Source: Cristatella mucedo (Eukaryota > Bryozoa > Phylactolaemata > Cristatellidae). Taken from it: DNA of 64,000 nt. The notes under the pieces were generated by a model that ran no database searches, was not told the origin of the DNA, and saw nothing but the letters and a program-made list of their open reading frames with translations. Below are positions 1 through 11,079 of this stretch, piece after piece (positions within the stretch are counted from its first letter, which is position 1; each line of letters starts with the position of its first letter). The position numbers were made by a program, and so were the translations under genes. The stretch covers positions 1,184,001 to 1,248,000 of the forward strand of contig WPIO01000029.1 of assembly GCA_009760855.2 (NCBI GenBank), read 5' to 3'.

Positions 1-539
1 GTGAAAAGCTCTCACGCATATAAGCATATAATCCATATAAGCCTCCTGAAGAGGAGAATTTCCCTTACCTAAAATGGTCTGCTAATGTGTGGAGAAGAAG
101 AGCAGGATGGTTAGTAAATTAAGTCGTTTATCTGTTTTTTCTCCAAAAATTATGTAAACTCTCTGCTAAGTCCCTTTCTGATATCGGAAAGATTACGTAA
201 ACTTGAGTGTTAAGAACAGTGATTGAAAGTGGACGCTAACCACTGGATTAATTATCTATGATAAGACCATCGAATAATATCTGGGATTAAACTGTACAAA
301 TGTTAACTTGAACATGCTAAAATATACCCGAACACATAAAAAAGGCCTCCTATTCAGAGAAACGTAATGATCAAAATCCGTAAGACTAAATATTTCTTAA
401 GTATAAATCGAATGAAGGAGCTACTTCTCCATTTTGTCATCTATGCAAGGGCAAACCCTAATAAACATCCACCTATTCTCTAATTTGATTGAGGCTTCTT
501 TCACTGAACTCAATGCTAATCAAGTCTTCCAGGCTAAAA

Positions 540-1290
540 ATACAAGCCCTCCGAGTCAGGTTCCAAATGTTCCCATTGTCATTTGCTTAGAACTGTTGCT
601 GGATTTATAATACATATCTTAAATTCGTCCTCGCTATTGCCGAAGTCACTTTCTTTCTAAAAGCGGCATTGGCAGGGCACTTAATAAAAAGCCTAGTAAA
701 GATCGTGAAAATTTAACTAACTTTCCCCTTAATCCCCCACTGTCATTTAATTCCAAACCGGCTAAATGAGCGCGGCACAGAACTATATTCTTTCCAGGTC
801 ATTAGGTTTGGTTAGAAAATTCCACCCTGAGTCAAAGCTTACCCATCACGCAGACTGTTATGCTTTGGATTTGTAAAGACATTCCGACTGAACAATTCAG
901 ATCAGGGTAAGGCCTCTCTGCTGTCACCCTAGCTATTTTCGCATCATTTCAATACTGTTGACCACCAAATACCCTTGGTCTGCCTTGACACTCGCATTAG
1001 TGCCTCTGGACCAGAGCGAATATAGATGGCGTCCTTTCTTCGGTTCAGCCTTAGGATCTATTCCATTAGCTATCTATATCTTTTCTCCAGCTGATGTTAT
1101 CTACTCACACAATTTAGCTTGACATTTCTGCACTGACGACAGTCAGCTTTACCTTTCTTTGACATGGTTAAGGCATACTTCCCATCTGACTCACTTAATT
1201 TTCTCTCTGCCTGAACCCATGAACGAAGCAATTGAATTGTTTCTAATTTCCTAGCTGACATGCTGTCTCCAATAACGCACTGTCACCAAA
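540..1290 (+). pseudogene. Old non-LTR retrotransposon reverse transcriptase remnant
   Basis: Broken plus-strand frames keep the order of a CR1/L2-like reverse transcriptase: a FNTVDHQIPL block near 943 (cf. FDTVDHSIL), a decayed VPQGS...LG block near 1030-1075, and FCTDDSQLYLSL near 1120-1160, where YADD has become CTDD. Many stops and shifts make it one of the oldest copies here. Its exact ends are not visible. Confidence 0.6.
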
Positions 1291-1299
1291 ACCCCAGCA

Positions 1300-3289
1300 T
1301 CTGTTCACTTCATCACGCACTGGAATAAATAGGAGTTATTTATAATCGAAGCTTCAAATTCGATGCACCGAAAGCCTGGATAAAGCTTCTGGATACACCC
1401 ACAAATGAATTTTCAACATTCGAGGCTGACTCGACGCGGCTACCTCGGTCAGCTTTTCCATTCCCCCCTGTGGATTCATCTTTGTTTTGCTCCACAGCAC
1501 TCGGAATGCCTACCTGTGAGATGAGCATGAGTAAGAGCGTGCTGCTGGGTGAAGACCTCGCTACATGTGGAACTCAGCATGTACACGTTGGCTTGCGCAT
1601 TCTGGCATGAGCATGGTGACTCTTTGCTTTTTTTTGTTTGCAAAGGTGTGCGTAACTAACTAATAAACAGGTATTCATTATCTTACAGCATGTTGTCATG
1701 CACCTGAGTAGAACTTAGGTTCTCTAAGATGCTATACAACGCTATTGTTGTTTGCATCACCAAATTTCACTTGCAACAAAAGCTTTCTCGAATGAGAAGA
1801 GAAAGCGAAAGTGGTGAGCTCTATTTCAATTGCTTAAGTATTTTGAAAGTTTTTATTTTAGGAGAGTAATATGAGGTATAAATAATATGTTGTCGTCATC
1901 ATGCTTGCCCGCGTTTGCTCAATTTACAACACAACCCCTCCCAAATGAAGCCCGACAATTCGAACGCTCTGAAACTATGACGAACTACATCAGCCAGATT
2001 GTGACTTATATTGATTATTAGCGTTTCCTACATTGTAAAGGCTAGACACTGATTGAGCGATAATGTATAGCTGAGGTCATGTACAAGCCGACACCATGAG
2101 GTCGGTAGTAAGTTGTGCTTCTAGCCCTCCGTTGACGTCAAAGAGACTAATTTACTTTTGTAAATGAACTTGTCACGTAAAGGTATGGGCGCTCTTCCAA
2201 GCTACCAAGCTCAGCCACTATTGACGAAACTGCGTGTATTGCTGCTGCACCCATTAGTTTCTATCCACGATACAAGGTTCAGGCGTCACCAGCATTAGAT
2301 TAGAAACGTTGCCAGCTAAGTTATTGAAGCCCAAATATATCCGGACGTTAAAGTAGTGCACTACCTCTTAAACAGCTCAGGCATCATCCATGCCATTGCG
2401 AGGTATCAGCACTTAGTAGATTGCTGCATGCTTCTTACTCAATCTGAAAATCCAGAACATCGGGATGGCAGCAGGTGGAAGCACGTTCTGCAGGACATAT
2501 TCTGCCGCTTGAACGGAGCTCATGCTAGAGGATGGTTGGCTTGGTCTAACTGGTTCTAAGTGATACCACAATAAAGCTTTATCCACTGCCACTCACTGCA
2601 TTCCATTCTCAAAGAGCTAAAAAGAAAGTTGAATTGGCAATACAAAGTTACTCTTGAGTGAAAACTGTAGTGAAACATCCATTTTACGTCCCCTCTAAAT
2701 GGCATACCATTGCTCTCACACGGTCTTGTGAAGATCGGCTGCAATGATTGACAACTGTACTGCAAACCAACTCTACCCATCTCAATTCATCACTATTACC
2801 TTTTATCCAAATCAAACTTAACTCCCCAAATAGGTTGAGCAAACGTCCAACGAATACTGAATATACGACTATGCGATATTTAAACTTAACCTTAACATTT
2901 TGTGTCGTGCCGCTCACACACTCTCACCAAGTTTTTTTGCAATTAATTACATTGACCGTGTAAATACCCAATCCACTAAAATTAACTACATTCTACAACG
3001 AAGCCAAAGAGGTTTTATACCAAAAGCACCTTTTTTTGCATGCGAGAGTACACACTATGACAACAGTGTTAAAAAATATTTACTTAAATTATCACCAGTA
3101 TTCTTGTGCACTGTGCTGCCAAATGATTACAGCAGCCTGATCTGATAACACAATTTGCTACAATCTTCCGAAAAATGACTAGAAATAAATTGATCAGAGC
3201 TAAAGTTATTATTTTATATTAAAGCGAACCGGGTGACGTGCACACCAACGTAAATTCATGCAATTGTGCACCGATACACTCTGGTAATG
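1300..3289. other. No recognisable feature
   Basis: AT-rich sequence with only short open frames in competing phases. I saw no family motif, splice-linked exons or repeat shared with the rest of the window. Confidence 0.5.
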
Positions 3290-5330
3290 CTAGGTTAATC
3301 CCCAAAAATACTTTGGCAAGTACCACAGTCCTTACTAATCCAGCTGAAATCGCTCTCAAATCTTCAATGCGAGGCTCCCAATTACATTGCATATCATATT
3401 AGACTCAGTTAAAACTGCTCTCACAAAGCTTTAAACTGCATGGTCGTTCTCAGGCAGAGCCCTACAATAAACTTCAATGGCCCGTTCCGTATTGTAATCC
3501 TCCACAATTCACCACAAAACTACCAGAAAACACTCATTAAAAAGGCTAATTATGATCGCATTGCTCCGCTCTTTTCGTGTACTATCTACAAGCACAGTTT
3601 CACAGCAACTGCCTCGGGAGTTCTCATGCAATCGCAGTGCAATCGATTGCAATCGCCAATGCTAAGACCAAAATAAACTGCAGTCAACCAAAAATGACAA
3701 GAAAACTTACACTCGAACCTATAAGTTATAATTTAAAATTAATTCTTTTGTTTTTAGTAAAACTGCAAAATTTTACTTTCAGTTACCTCGAGAGTTCTCA
3801 TGCAATGCAAAGCAATCGACTGCAATGGCCCAGGTCCAATCCATAATCCACTTCTTTCCTCTACCCAAAGTGAGGCTCCATTTGAATGAAACAAATATTA
3901 GCTCATTTACCAGCCTCGTTTGTATAGGCACCAACGAGCCTGAGCGGTTATCACCACACTTAATGTTGACAATACAGGATTGTCTAGTACAAGATTTGAA
4001 TCCGTGACTTCGGCCGTGAGTAGCAAGTACTTTACCTCCTAAACTATCACTGCCACCTCCCTTTACAAAGCACTCTGTTAGCAGCTCGACCACGCGATTT
4101 CAACCAATTTCGGACTTTCAATTTCTGGAAATGCATGGCAATCGACGGTAATGGTTTGGCTAGACGCTGCAATTTACAACAATATGTGGCAAATCGACCA
4201 AACACTGACTACAAGACGCTCCAACTGTTTGAAACGCAAAATTTTGCTGTGTTCTAAGTGAAACCATGGAGCGTTCAAGCTTTTTAATCTTTAAATGTCG
4301 GAAATGCAATGGAATCGACATCAAGAACACAGATCGATACCAAAGCCCTTGGCAAATCGACGAGAAATCTGGAATGCGAAACTGCTATTCAAAGTCAAGA
4401 TAACATCTCAAAATAGACTCACATTGTTTGAACCCATTGTTCCAATTTATTTAAAGGCATTGTGCGACCGTCGTCGGGAATGGCCCGGGAAAATATGGCA
4501 TTAATTTGGAATTGCATTTAGTCTGCAGAACAGGTTTGGGAAAAGCTCTGACTCTTCTTAACTAGTACAGAACACTGGTTAATGTGAAATATGCTCATCG
4601 TGCAATCACGAGCAATTAATGCAAGCAATCGTGCACAGGCAATCACGAGCGATAAATCGTAGTCGACAGCAGTGGCCTGGGCTAATACAGCAATCCAGGT
4701 AAATCGGCCACAAATCGGAAGTGCAAAGCTCCAGCTCGCGTTACTGGTGATGTTTTGCTGTGCTAAAAGTTAAACCGTTGAATTCAAGTTATTTTACTTG
4801 GTCACTGTCAATAAAGCACTGCAATCGACAGCCTTTACTCGGGCTAATGCCGCAAACCATAAAAAATTGACTAGAAATTAGCCAAGCCAAAGTGACATTT
4901 TCATATCGGATTATATGTCAATGTGCACGAGCATATTGTTAATAGCTTTACAAGTTCATTTGATGGCAATCGATGGCGATGGCACTGAAAAATCTTTGGC
5001 AATCTATCAGGATCCGTTGCAAATCTCTGTCAAGTGTCTTGTAAAGCTCTAAGGTTTTGTGTGCATCACACAGTACCATGGTAATAATGCAGCCATGTCA
5101 TTTCAACCAGTTCCCAATGTAAAGCTCGCTTTCAGTGTATGGCAATCGAAGTCACTAGCCAGTGCCTATGCCGAAATCAATGGCAAAGCAGCGAATAATT
5201 AGGTGGGCTAAATGCCAATAGTTATTCCTCATGGCATATAGCTTTGTGCGAACGTAATTTTAAACCATTTTGAGCGTTCAATATCATGTACCCAGGCTAT
5301 GTTCGGTTGGCTGTGACATGAACACTGTAA
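3290..5330. repeat. Decayed tandem array 1, ~170-bp units, first part
   Basis: A GCAATCGAC-GCAATGG core recurs at about 3637, 3804, 4131, 4305, 4658, 4808, 4965 and 5141. Spacings are near 160-176 bp or double that. Each core is followed by GGCTAATACCGCAA-like and AAATCGG-like blocks, and preceded by ACCATTTTGAGCGTTCAA-like sequence. The units are very divergent. A SINE-like repeat (3880-4075) replaces one unit. Confidence 0.65.
3880..4075 (-). mobile_element. tRNA-derived SINE-like repeat, copy 1
   Basis: Minus strand. A-box-like TGATAGTTTAGG (complement of 4038-4049), B box GGATTCAAATC (complement of 3993-4003), and a tRNA-like spacing of about 35 bp. The sequence after the B box resembles the copies at 49.9 and 52.2 kb. 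It is not a functional tRNA: no cloverleaf or acceptor stem can be drawn. It lies inside the 3.3-7 kb repeat array. Confidence 0.55.
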
Positions 5331-6010
5331 TGTGATAAGGGTCATCCGCTAGGCCGGGGTCTGGCCCATGGGCACGGTCGGATGTGTGGTGAAAAGAGGT
5401 AACTGGGGCTTTTGGGTAAGTGAAGTTGGCCGACTAAGTCGTGGTGTTGGAAGCTCCCGGTCTCGCCGAGTTATGCACCTGGATGGGTGCAGGCGTGCTT
5501 CGGCGATGCCGCCACGAACGAAAGGCAATGAGCCCCACAGCCCGAGCGGAGCCGGATAGCACACTCATTGTTGTGACTTTTATATTCCGCTTTCCCGTGT
5601 AGAGTGTTTGTGGCCAATGCCGTGAGTTGGCATCTTTCATCGGAAGCTCTTGACAATGCTGGACGTTTACTTCGACTAGCCAAGCAGTAACTCAGCCAGC
5701 CGGTTCTTATATGGGGTACGCTCGTGCTGTTGGAACGGAGTCGTTACGATGGCGGGCCTTCGGAAGCCGACTGACAAACTAACATGTTTGTTGGCGCTTG
5801 CTTCGTCGTCTTGCGCCCCTATAGTGTACTTTGTATTGGACCATTCATGTAGACTTGTTTAGCTCCCCTGTTTTGTTGGCGCATGTGACATTATAAAGAG
5901 GTCTACAATGACAGCCGCTCGCCTTACGCTAGCTCAGTGACATGGCGAGAGGCAGCGTGGCCTGAGCACGGTGGGGATTGGCAAGAATTAGTCTCTGACC
6001 TCTCGAACTC
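5330..6010. other. GC-richer insert within array 1
   Basis: About 680 bp of clearly higher GC with many CpGs, lying between the array cores at 5141 and 6032 and lacking the core motif. Several short overlapping open frames exist on both strands, but none resembles a known family and codon patterns do not favour one. No inverted ends were found. It could be an insertion or an unrelated CpG-rich element. Confidence 0.4.
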
Positions 6011-7000
6011 GGCTACATCGTGCATTGTACATCAATCGATGGCAATGGTCCAGAACAATACGGAAACCCACTTCTATCCGACGGAAAGCACAGCAAAGTC
6101 GTTGAGTTAAACTTCAACTTTTGTGGTGCATCACTGCTCACTGTGTTAAAACCGAAGTAAGATAATTTCAACCAGACATATGTACACAATTATTGTCAAT
6201 TCATCGCAATCGACAACAATAACCCAAGCATATTATGCAATCCTCAGCAAACGCATGAAATCAGAAGAACAAAGCTGCAATTATCACTGTGGTACTGCCT
6301 AACTATACAATTGTGAGCGTTTAATTCAGGGCAATTCATGCCCTTGGCAACGACATGAATAAAACGTAAATCCGTAATGGTATATTAATAATAGATAAAA
6401 AGATTTTAGACGAAGATACAACTTTCTTTGGCTATTGCAGAGTACTTTGTTAAGATATCAACTAATTCAATAAATCAATAGGGCATCTTCCATTGCAGGC
6501 AATGCAAGGCCATTGACAACTATATATTTAGCCATTTTATAGATCTGTGTAAACAAATCGTGGAAAATAGACCACTAATCAGCTTCTAGAAGCTCCAATA
6601 TTTGTCATCTCAGTATAGCTGCATATCATTGCTACGAAATTTGTGTGTTTCGTCTTTGTCACCGCTTCGTAATTTATCACACTGGCCAGCTACAAAGCGG
6701 CAATAAATAAGGCTTTGTAAGCAACTGATAAAACTGCTGAGTTTAGCTCCCATTTAGAGTTCTCGTTGAGGGAATATATTTTTGGTGCAACCTGCAAAAG
6801 CCATTGCCAAAGGTAACTGTCGGACACTCCATTGCAATCCACGGCAATGGGTCTTTCCCAAACCAAAATCTTGTGCTATTCTTTTCAAATCGACCGCAAA
6901 TAGGCTGTGGGAATGTACAATTTAGATTCAGAACTGTATCGCAGCTTTAATGTTCAATCAAGTCATTTGAAACGTATGGGTGTGAATGTCTCGATCAATG
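6010..7000. repeat. Decayed tandem array 1, second part
   Basis: The same core resumes at about 6032, 6200, 6345, 6495 and 6832, again at multiples of about 165-170 bp. GGCAATGGTCCAGAACAATAC-like and CAATCGACAACAATAACCC-like versions are seen. The array fades out near 7000. Confidence 0.6.
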
Positions 7001-7379
7001 CACGACATTAAATTGCAATATAAAAGGTCAATGCTGAAACTTATTACAACCTTTTATTCAGTCGTCTACAAAGAGGTTATGAGACTCTTTATTTTCAGTT
7101 GCGAAAGCGCACATACAATCTTTCACGTTGAAAGGTTATCAAAAAATGTTCTAGTTATTTGCAAACCAATTATTGGAATTTGCATAGCAGCGGACAAGCT
7201 GTGCTCTTCCTTTGCAGCGTTGCTCAGTTTTAACGCCGAATTATAGTTTTCAGAATCGCTTTAGACCATTAGAAACTGTCAGCTATCAAGAACTTGTAAT
7301 TTGGCGCCAATATGGCCACTTTCATAATGCTCTACAGCTCAGCTCAGACGGATCTTTGAACTTTTAAGCATGCCTCAAC

Positions 7380-8440
7380 CCGAATGCTCAATGCAGAAAA
7401 GTAATATTAATAATAATAACTATTACTATACATTTGTATAGTGCCAGTAGAGACTCCAATGTCTTGCAATTCAATTATGCTGTAAAGAAAGCATTATCGA
7501 ATGATTAGTGGTAACATGGATGATTTCATCAAGCTTGACATCATTAGGGGTGACAAGCAAAGTGCCGACATGCGAAACATGGTTAATGTTCGCAGCCACA
7601 TTATCAGCAAGCTGACGCACACAAAGGACGAATCCAAGGAACCTAGAAAATGCTTTGCTAATCCGCGGTGCTTTAATCTCTTTAAATGCTGCCGTTAGAA
7701 AGAATGACGTGAAAGCAGTCGGGATTGAGTTATAGGCTTTAGTAGCATAGGCACTAATGGCATGTCTCCAAAAGAACTGAAGTTTTTACGAGGTACAGCT
7801 AAATATTTTAAGTCAGAACAGAACATTGTACAATGCCTGGCCTGGTGGGGAAGTCGTTATAATAGGTAAGCCGGAGCCAGAGAATAAATAAAGCTAAACG
7901 TGAGTTACAGAATCTTTAAGCCAATGCATTTCTTAACTGGGTGCAGGAGTAGATTAGCGAGTATTGGTGTGATGTGGCAACTGTAGCGCTCACGACAGAG
8001 AAGCCTAGCGGCTAAACTGTGCATCATGTGTAAGCGCCCAAATGCACACCCAGTAGATCAACATGCAGTGAGTTACAGAAGTTGAGATAAGACATCATAC
8101 ATGCATGGATCAATTAGGATGCAGATCCCTTTCTAAGCGAGCTCGAATTTTAGGTTTTAGCAATTATATGTAGCTGAAAGTGGCATACTTGGCTGTGGAT
8201 TAGATGTGGACATCTACTGAAAGGTCACTTTGGAAAAGCGTAAAGAGATATTGTGTTATTCAAATTAGAGAAATGCTGGCAGAGCCGATTTTGAGCTTCA
8301 ATCTTTCGAGTTCCCGAGTCACACTTGGTTTTCCCTCAACTAGTAAGTTTATCGTCATTCAATTTGAAAAAGTCACCTTCATCCATTTGTGGATGGTAAA
8401 AATACATGCAGCAAGGATGAGGAGATGATTTTACGTTCTG
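7380..8440 (-). mobile_element. LINE family A copy 1 (5'-truncated, degraded)
   Basis: Minus strand. It starts on its 3' side with an ATA-rich tail and the terminal hairpin (7438-7468), then the 3' UTR, the C-terminal block (cf. HWLPV, LAPAYL) and the reverse transcriptase region after YADD near 8400. It aligns base by base with the other family A copies (9.1, 15.6, 28.3 and 54.5 kb), but no long frame remains. Confidence 0.75.
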
Positions 8441-9112
8441 AAGGGCAGGGGTGGGTTAAAGGAAATGTAAAAATGAGTGTAATTTGTAAAAAAGGAGAGC
8501 AATTATGGGTTACTCAGTTGTAGAAAATATGAAGAAGACTACTGCGTTTGAAATTGTCATAAGCATTCAATTAAGGTACGATTAGTTAACAGCTTTTTGT
8601 TTAATATATCTAACGAATGATAACTGCAGCACATAAAACCAGTGGTTGTCTAAACGGGCAGGCACTGAAGCTGTTTGCATGCTGCAGCAAGAACTAATCT
8701 CGCCCTCACATCTCAGATTACACTTGAAGTTGATCGTCAATATGCCAACAGCTACATTCATCAAACCATTCACCTCAATTCGGAAAGTATGATGTCAGAC
8801 TCTTATTGGAGGGTTAACATTTTTGCCTGCGAGACTGTGACCTCTCGGCACTTTTACTTGGTATCTAGCATGGTTTCCCGTCGGTGCAGGAAGTCTAAGC
8901 AGAGCAAAAGATCAGGAAACAAAAGCAAAAGAAAATCTGCTGAAACAATTACTTCATACCAGCGATTCTGGCCTGGAGCCCGAAAGAAGGTCACCATCAT
9001 CCCCTGCCGGTTTACAGTGTCCATGCAGTTGTACACACATGGCTCTACGTGCCAGTTACTATGGCTTGCAGCAAGTCGATACTCACCTCATCACATAACA
9101 ACTAACACCAAG
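8441..9112. other. Spacer between LINE copies 1 and 2
   Basis: Holds a 149-codon plus-strand open frame (8675-9124), but its sequence (basic Lys/Arg/Ser-rich middle, no domain) and an overlapping minus frame give no reason to call a gene. No match to the LINE 3' UTRs. Confidence 0.4.
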
Positions 9113-10039
9113 TCAATGAAATAGGTGTGTTTTCAAGTTCCTTTTAAATGTGGTCTGGTCAGGGGATGTTCTGACGCAGATCGGGAGGGAGTTCCAGGCT
9201 TTGGGAGCATACGAACTAAATGCACGGTCTCCATAGGATTTAAGGTTTGTACGAGGTATTTGTAGACTGTTGGATTCCGAAAAGCGGATGGTACGATGCA
9301 TGGCCTGGTGGGGGAGTATATCGGAGAGATAGGCTGGAGCCAAAGAATGAAGTGACCTAAAAGTGAGCGACAAAACCATGAAGTCAATCCGTCGCTTGAC
9401 TGGGAGCCAGTGCCGGTCAGCGAGAAGTGGTGCGATGTGGCAACTGTGACGCTCACAGCGGACAAGCCTAGCTACAGAGTTTTGCACCAGCTGCAATCGC
9501 CTGATCGCACATGCTGGTGGGCCAGTAAGCAGTGAGTTGCAGAAGTCGATACGGGATGTCACGAATGCATGGACCAACTTAAATGTGGTATCTTTATCTA
9601 AACAAGCCCGAATTTTAGCAATGTTATGAAGCTGAAAATAGGCAGATTTGACTGTGGAGCTGATATGGTCGTCTAAGGAGAGGTCGCTTTAGAATATGAC
9701 ACCTAGATTTTGAGCTGATTCGACAGGAGATATGCTAGCAGAGCCAATTTTGAGGGACAGCCTTTCCAATCTCTGAATCACACTGGGTTTGCCCATAACT
9801 AGTAAGTTAGTTTTGTCATCGTTTATTTTTAGAAAATTTGCTGCCATCCATGTGCGGATGTCATGAATGCATGCAGCAAGTGAGTTGAGAGAATTTGAGG
9901 TGCTCGAAGGCTTGGAGGGATCAAAGCAAAGGTACAACTTAGTGTCATCCGCATAGAAGTGAAAGCCTAGATTGTGCTTGGCAATCACATCAGCAAGACT
10001 TGCTGCTTTAAGGAAAATCGTTACCATTTTAATGCTCAC
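9113..10039 (-). mobile_element. LINE family A copy 2, best preserved frame
   Basis: One minus-strand frame of about 308 codons, broken by a single TAA at 9687-9689, encodes the end of a CR1/L2-like reverse transcriptase. FHFYADDTKLY is followed by WMAANFLKINDDKTNLL, then the C-terminal region RIDFCNSLLTGPP, LADRHWLPVKRRIDF, LAPAYLSDIL, YGDRAFSSYAPKAWNSLP and FKRNLKTHLF with a stop at 9113. The copy is 5' truncated just before YADD. It also lacks the family 3' UTR and hairpin: homology stops at about 9125, just beyond the stop codon. Confidence 0.88.
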
Positions 10040-10045
10040 ACTGGT

Positions 10046-11079
10046 TCATGCATACCTCAACCCAAATATACCTCGAAAGTGGAACGATTTGCTCCAGGTA
10101 AGCTGTGCCTTGCCAATAAATTAATCTTTGCAGCATTCACAAAGTGAAGTTCCACAATCACTGTCTAATCGCCTCTCCAGATGCCAAACACTGTTAAGCT
10201 CTCAACGGTTAAGCCTCAAAGGATCTGTGCTGAGTTACATGCTACACGAGCTGGTAGGCACATGGAACAAGCTAGGATACTATCATCGGTATGTAGCCAC
10301 TCAAATCCCTCCTCAATGATCAGAAAAGGCGTAATTTGGAACTTGCACTCTCAAATTAAATTCTTTTGAGACTAACAATATGTCTGCCTATTTGATGATA
10401 ATAGTTTCCGTAGGCCTATTTAGACATATGAATGTCAGCATGAGCAAGACAGAAGCGACCCACCGCCTTTTCGAAACTTTTTCCATGACAACTAATGGGT
10501 CAACGACTGTCAGCTTTGGTGTAAGCGATTTTAGCAAAGTTAAGTGCTAGTTGAGAAGGCATGTCGTCATCATTTTGTGGTAGAACATAGTAGATACCGG
10601 TCTTGGACCCGATGATTGTAGGCGACTCAAGTGCGTCTTACCCACGTACAAGTTCATGAAATGTTTCTCAGTGAACTTTAAAAAAATTGCAGTGTAACAA
10701 GCAGTTAAAACTTGACCGTCGCTTCTATGGCTTTTATTAATGTGTTGTTACTTTATGGCTCATTGAAGTTGCCTCGATTTTGTGTAATGGTCCGGATATG
10801 TGCAGCTCAGTGGCAGAAAAGAGCTGGCCCGAACCTTGAAAATATCTCACTGGCTTTGATTGTAATGTATGGTGAAATGAATTACGTTTAACTGTTACTG
10901 AGAAAATTTCTTGGGTAATTGGCTCTGAAAAAAGTAAAAAATGGGTTTGTACGGGATACTCCCTTCGAGTGACCGTCTGCGAGAACGAACTTGTTTTTTC
11001 CTTAAATATGCTGGGAGATCTCTTTGAGCAGATTCTATATCGAGTGCAATCAAAGTTACAGCATCAACAAGTAATTATG
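10046..11079. other. No recognisable feature before the hAT element
   Basis: About 1 kb of AT-rich sequence. No open frame of interest and no clear array-1 unit. Confidence 0.45.

Noticed and set aside
3993-4049. tRNA gene on the minus strand
   Set aside because: A and B boxes are present, but no paired acceptor, D or anticodon stems could be drawn. Treated as a SINE head.
3290-7000. CRISPR-like array
   Set aside because: Units of about 170 bp are diverged throughout, with no short identical repeats and unique spacers; the window is eukaryotic.
8675-9124. 149-codon plus-strand open frame
   Set aside because: No domain, signal or splice context, and an overlapping minus frame. Length is within chance for 64 kb, and its end overlaps the minus-strand LINE stop region.
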